Positions 62,397 through 64,000 of a stretch of DNA of 64,000 nucleotides are shown one piece after another. The notes below the pieces were generated by a model. The model was not told the DNA's origin, searched no databases, and was given only the letters and a program-made list of their open reading frames with translations. The position numbers and the translations under genes are program-made. Each line of letters begins with the position of its first letter. Within the stretch, counting starts at the first letter, position 1. This DNA is from F23-D06 sp045132055 (lineage in GTDB: Bacteria; Bacteroidota; Bacteroidia; Bacteroidales; WCHB1-69). Location of the stretch: contig JBGURP010000007.1 of assembly GCA_045132055.1 (NCBI GenBank), forward strand, positions 267,541 to 331,540. Reading direction: 5' to 3'.

Positions 62397-62852
62397 ATGA
62401 ACGAAACTGAATATATCCAAAAATTAGGCCTCGTACCCCATCCGGAAGGAGGCTATTACCGACAACTGTTCGGCAACGACGAGACGGGCGAAAAGCCCAT
62501 CTCTACTATCTATTATATGCTGACTGCCAACGATATGTCGGCGTTCCACCGTCTGCACAACATGATGGAAATCTGGTACTTCCACGCGGGCGAACCCCTC
62601 AACATCTATGTAATCGATCCAGACGGAAACTTGACCGTCCATCAGCTTTCCGAACAAGACGAAATGCAGGTGCTCATCCAGCCGGAGCAGTGGTTCGCCG
62701 CCGACATCCCCTCCAAGCGCGGCTTCTGCCTTGTTGGCTGCGCCGTTGGTCCGGCCTTCCGTTTCGAGAACTTCGAATTGGCCAAAAGGGACGAGTTGCT
62801 GAAACTCTACCCGCAACACGGGGAGTTGATTGAAAGAATGTGTACGGAATAA
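62397..62852 (+). CDS. DUF985 cupin-fold protein
   Basis: The 151-residue protein is a cupin of the DUF985 (cupin_5) family. It starts with YIQKLGLVPHPEGGYYRQLF and contains FHRLHNMMEIWYFHAGEPL, the histidine-rich cupin core, and VGCAVGPAFRFENFEL near the end. The biochemical function of the family is poorly defined. It starts 24 bases after the symporter remnant. Confidence 0.9.
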   Translation: MNETEYIQKLGLVPHPEGGYYRQLFGNDETGEKPISTIYYMLTANDMSAFHRLHNMMEIWYFHAGEPLNIYVIDPDGNLTVHQLSEQDEMQVLIQPEQWFAADIPSKRGFCLVGCAVGPAFRFENFELAKRDELLKLYPQHGELIERMCTE

Positions 62853-62853
62853 G

Positions 62854-63630
62854 ATGAAGAGAGTCCTGTTGATATGCGCAATCCTGTTGGTGGTTCTTTC
62901 CTCTTGCTTCCGCAAGAGCGGCAAGACGCACCACCACATTGAGACCGACGGCTACACCCTGACGGTCAGCGGACAGCGCATTTTCAGGGAGAGGCAACTG
63001 GCTGCCATTCCTAAGGATACTATTCGGGTATTCGGTGATACTGTGACTTTGCACGATGATGTGACATCGGTGGCATTGCGTATTGAGACAATGTCACGTG
63101 ACCTTTTTTGGTACACCGAACCAGGTCTTTTCAGAGGCGATTACATCCTTGACCTTGAGCTCATTCACCATCCAGGCAGTGACCATGCCGCCAACGCCAG
63201 CGCGGCATTGGCCAATTTGCGCGATTGGGGTTACATTGACATTGATACCATTGATTGGCAGGATGTTACTGTTGTGCGTCACGGTGCACGTCCGGAAGAC
63301 TACTCAAGACCGACACATTTCTACGGCAGCAAACCCAACAACATTTGTGTTCCAGATGAGCTGTTAGCAGACAGCGTCAATGACATCACATTAGAGCAAT
63401 GGATGGCAGGTTGGATGGATGATTTTCTAAACACTGACGAGGAATTATTCCAATACCTCACAACCCACGGTTATGACACTGTTCACGTCGGATCGCCACA
63501 TAGACAAATCTACCCCCATGCCACTCTAAGTTATGGAAACAGCATGCTTATCGATTTTGGTGGTAAAACAGCCGCAAAATCGAAGAAAGCTGCAAAAAAA
63601 GTAACAAAAAAGATACGAAAAGCATTATGA
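62854..63630 (+). CDS. Lipoprotein of unknown function with Lys/Ala-rich tail
   Basis: The 258-residue protein begins MKRVLLICAILLVVLSSCF, a lipoprotein signal with lipobox LSSC. The middle has no family I recognise. The C-terminus is a strongly basic Lys/Ala tail (KTAAKSKKAAKKVTKKIR). The stop overlaps the start of the nitroreductase gene (ATGA at 63627). Confidence 0.65.
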   Translation: MKRVLLICAILLVVLSSCFRKSGKTHHHIETDGYTLTVSGQRIFRERQLAAIPKDTIRVFGDTVTLHDDVTSVALRIETMSRDLFWYTEPGLFRGDYILDLELIHHPGSDHAANASAALANLRDWGYIDIDTIDWQDVTVVRHGARPEDYSRPTHFYGSKPNNICVPDELLADSVNDITLEQWMAGWMDDFLNTDEELFQYLTTHGYDTVHVGSPHRQIYPHATLSYGNSMLIDFGGKTAAKSKKAAKKVTKKIRKAL

Positions 63631-64000
63631 CCCTACAAGATGCCATTGTTGCCCGCCACAGTGTGCGGCAATACACCGAACAGCCCATCGAGGCGGAGAA
63701 AATCCAGCAGTTGCAGGAACTTATCGACCAATGCAACCGCGACGGGGGCCTGCATATCCAGCTGGTGACCGACGAACCGAATGCCTTTTCCAGCATCATC
63801 GCCCATTACAGCAAATTCCGCGGCGTGCGAAACTACATCGCCATGGTCTGCAAGAAGGGCGACGACGTGAACCTCGGCTATTACGGCGAGAAGGTAGTGC
63901 TGTTGGCGCAGATGCTCGGGCTGAACACCTGCTGGGTGGGCGCCTCCTACCGCAAGCAGCCCGACCGTTACAAGGTGGAGAGCGACGAGACGTTAGTCTG
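63627..64000 (+). CDS. Nitroreductase-family protein (5' part)
   Basis: The gene runs off the window after 124 codons. MTLQDAIVARHSVRQYTEQP is the usual FMN-binding N-terminus (RHSVR), and AQMLGLNTCWVGASYRK is the core helix of the family. It is probably a flavin-dependent NAD(P)H oxidoreductase. It is translationally coupled to the lipoprotein gene. Confidence 0.85.
   Translation, partial: MTLQDAIVARHSVRQYTEQPIEAEKIQQLQELIDQCNRDGGLHIQLVTDEPNAFSSIIAHYSKFRGVRNYIAMVCKKGDDVNLGYYGEKVVLLAQMLGLNTCWVGASYRKQPDRYKVESDETLV

Overview
The window comes from a T9SS-bearing member of the Bacteroidales (Bacteroidota). Five things support this. At least three proteins carry type IX secretion sorting domains. 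FeoA and FeoB are fused. There is a Bacteroides-type serine palmitoyltransferase. Almost every transcription unit starts with the Bacteroidota -7 promoter box TAnnTTTG. Intergenic DNA is AT-rich while the genes are of moderate GC. Species cannot be named from the sequence; an uncultured gut, rumen or oral lineage is plausible (inference).

Layout. 0.1-4.2 kb: ftsY, ispH, purH, ung (+). 4.2-7.8 kb: a minus-strand metal operon of fused feoAB, a His-rich CDF exporter and a tiny FeoB-associated Cys-rich membrane protein. 8.0-15.7 kb: a 2,561-residue secreted protein with CUB, FG-GAP/VCBS, PKD and type B T9SS domains. 15.8-22.4 kb: a GT4 glycosyltransferase (-), a translationally coupled pair of secreted proteins (+) and penicillin-binding protein 1A (+). 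22.4-30.3 kb: a minus-strand block of M14 carboxypeptidase, lepA and an AddB-like Fe-S nuclease. 30.5-34.9 kb: an RluE-like pseudouridine synthase, a hairpin-rich 69-bp tandem repeat, then gatE and gatD, the tRNA-dependent amidotransferase classically regarded as archaeal. 35.1-43.3 kb: a probable sphingolipid (ceramide) locus with acyl ligase, dedicated ACP, GNAT-like acyltransferase, SDR reductase and serine palmitoyltransferase, next to an MMPL/RND exporter and a LolA-like carrier. 43.4-47.0 kb: a cytidylate-kinase-like gene and a truncated S10 ribosomal operon (rplC-rplD-rplW-rplB-rpsS) closed by its own terminator. 47.1-49.6 kb: an MBOAT and SGNH-like pair. 49.5-52.7 kb: acpP-fabF-rnc-lipid kinase (-). 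53.0-53.4 kb: three tRNAs (Thr, Tyr, Gly). 53.4-62.2 kb: murD, a thioredoxin-like lipoprotein, a TPR-like exported protein and an alpha-2-macroglobulin. 62.2-64 kb: an internally deleted remnant of a dicarboxylate symporter, a DUF985 cupin, a lipoprotein and the start of a nitroreductase.

How the genes fit together. Much of the window serves the cell envelope: peptidoglycan (PBP1A, MurD), lipids (sphingolipid locus, FabF/AcpP, lipid kinase, glycosyltransferase), polymer acetylation (MBOAT pair) and secreted T9SS cargo. The two observations I rate highest are the bacterial GatDE pair and the sphingolipid locus with its adjacent export genes. Two normally conserved translation loci (the S10 operon and the Thr-Tyr-Gly tRNA cluster normally followed by tuf) are broken off here, which suggests genome rearrangement or, less likely, an assembly join.
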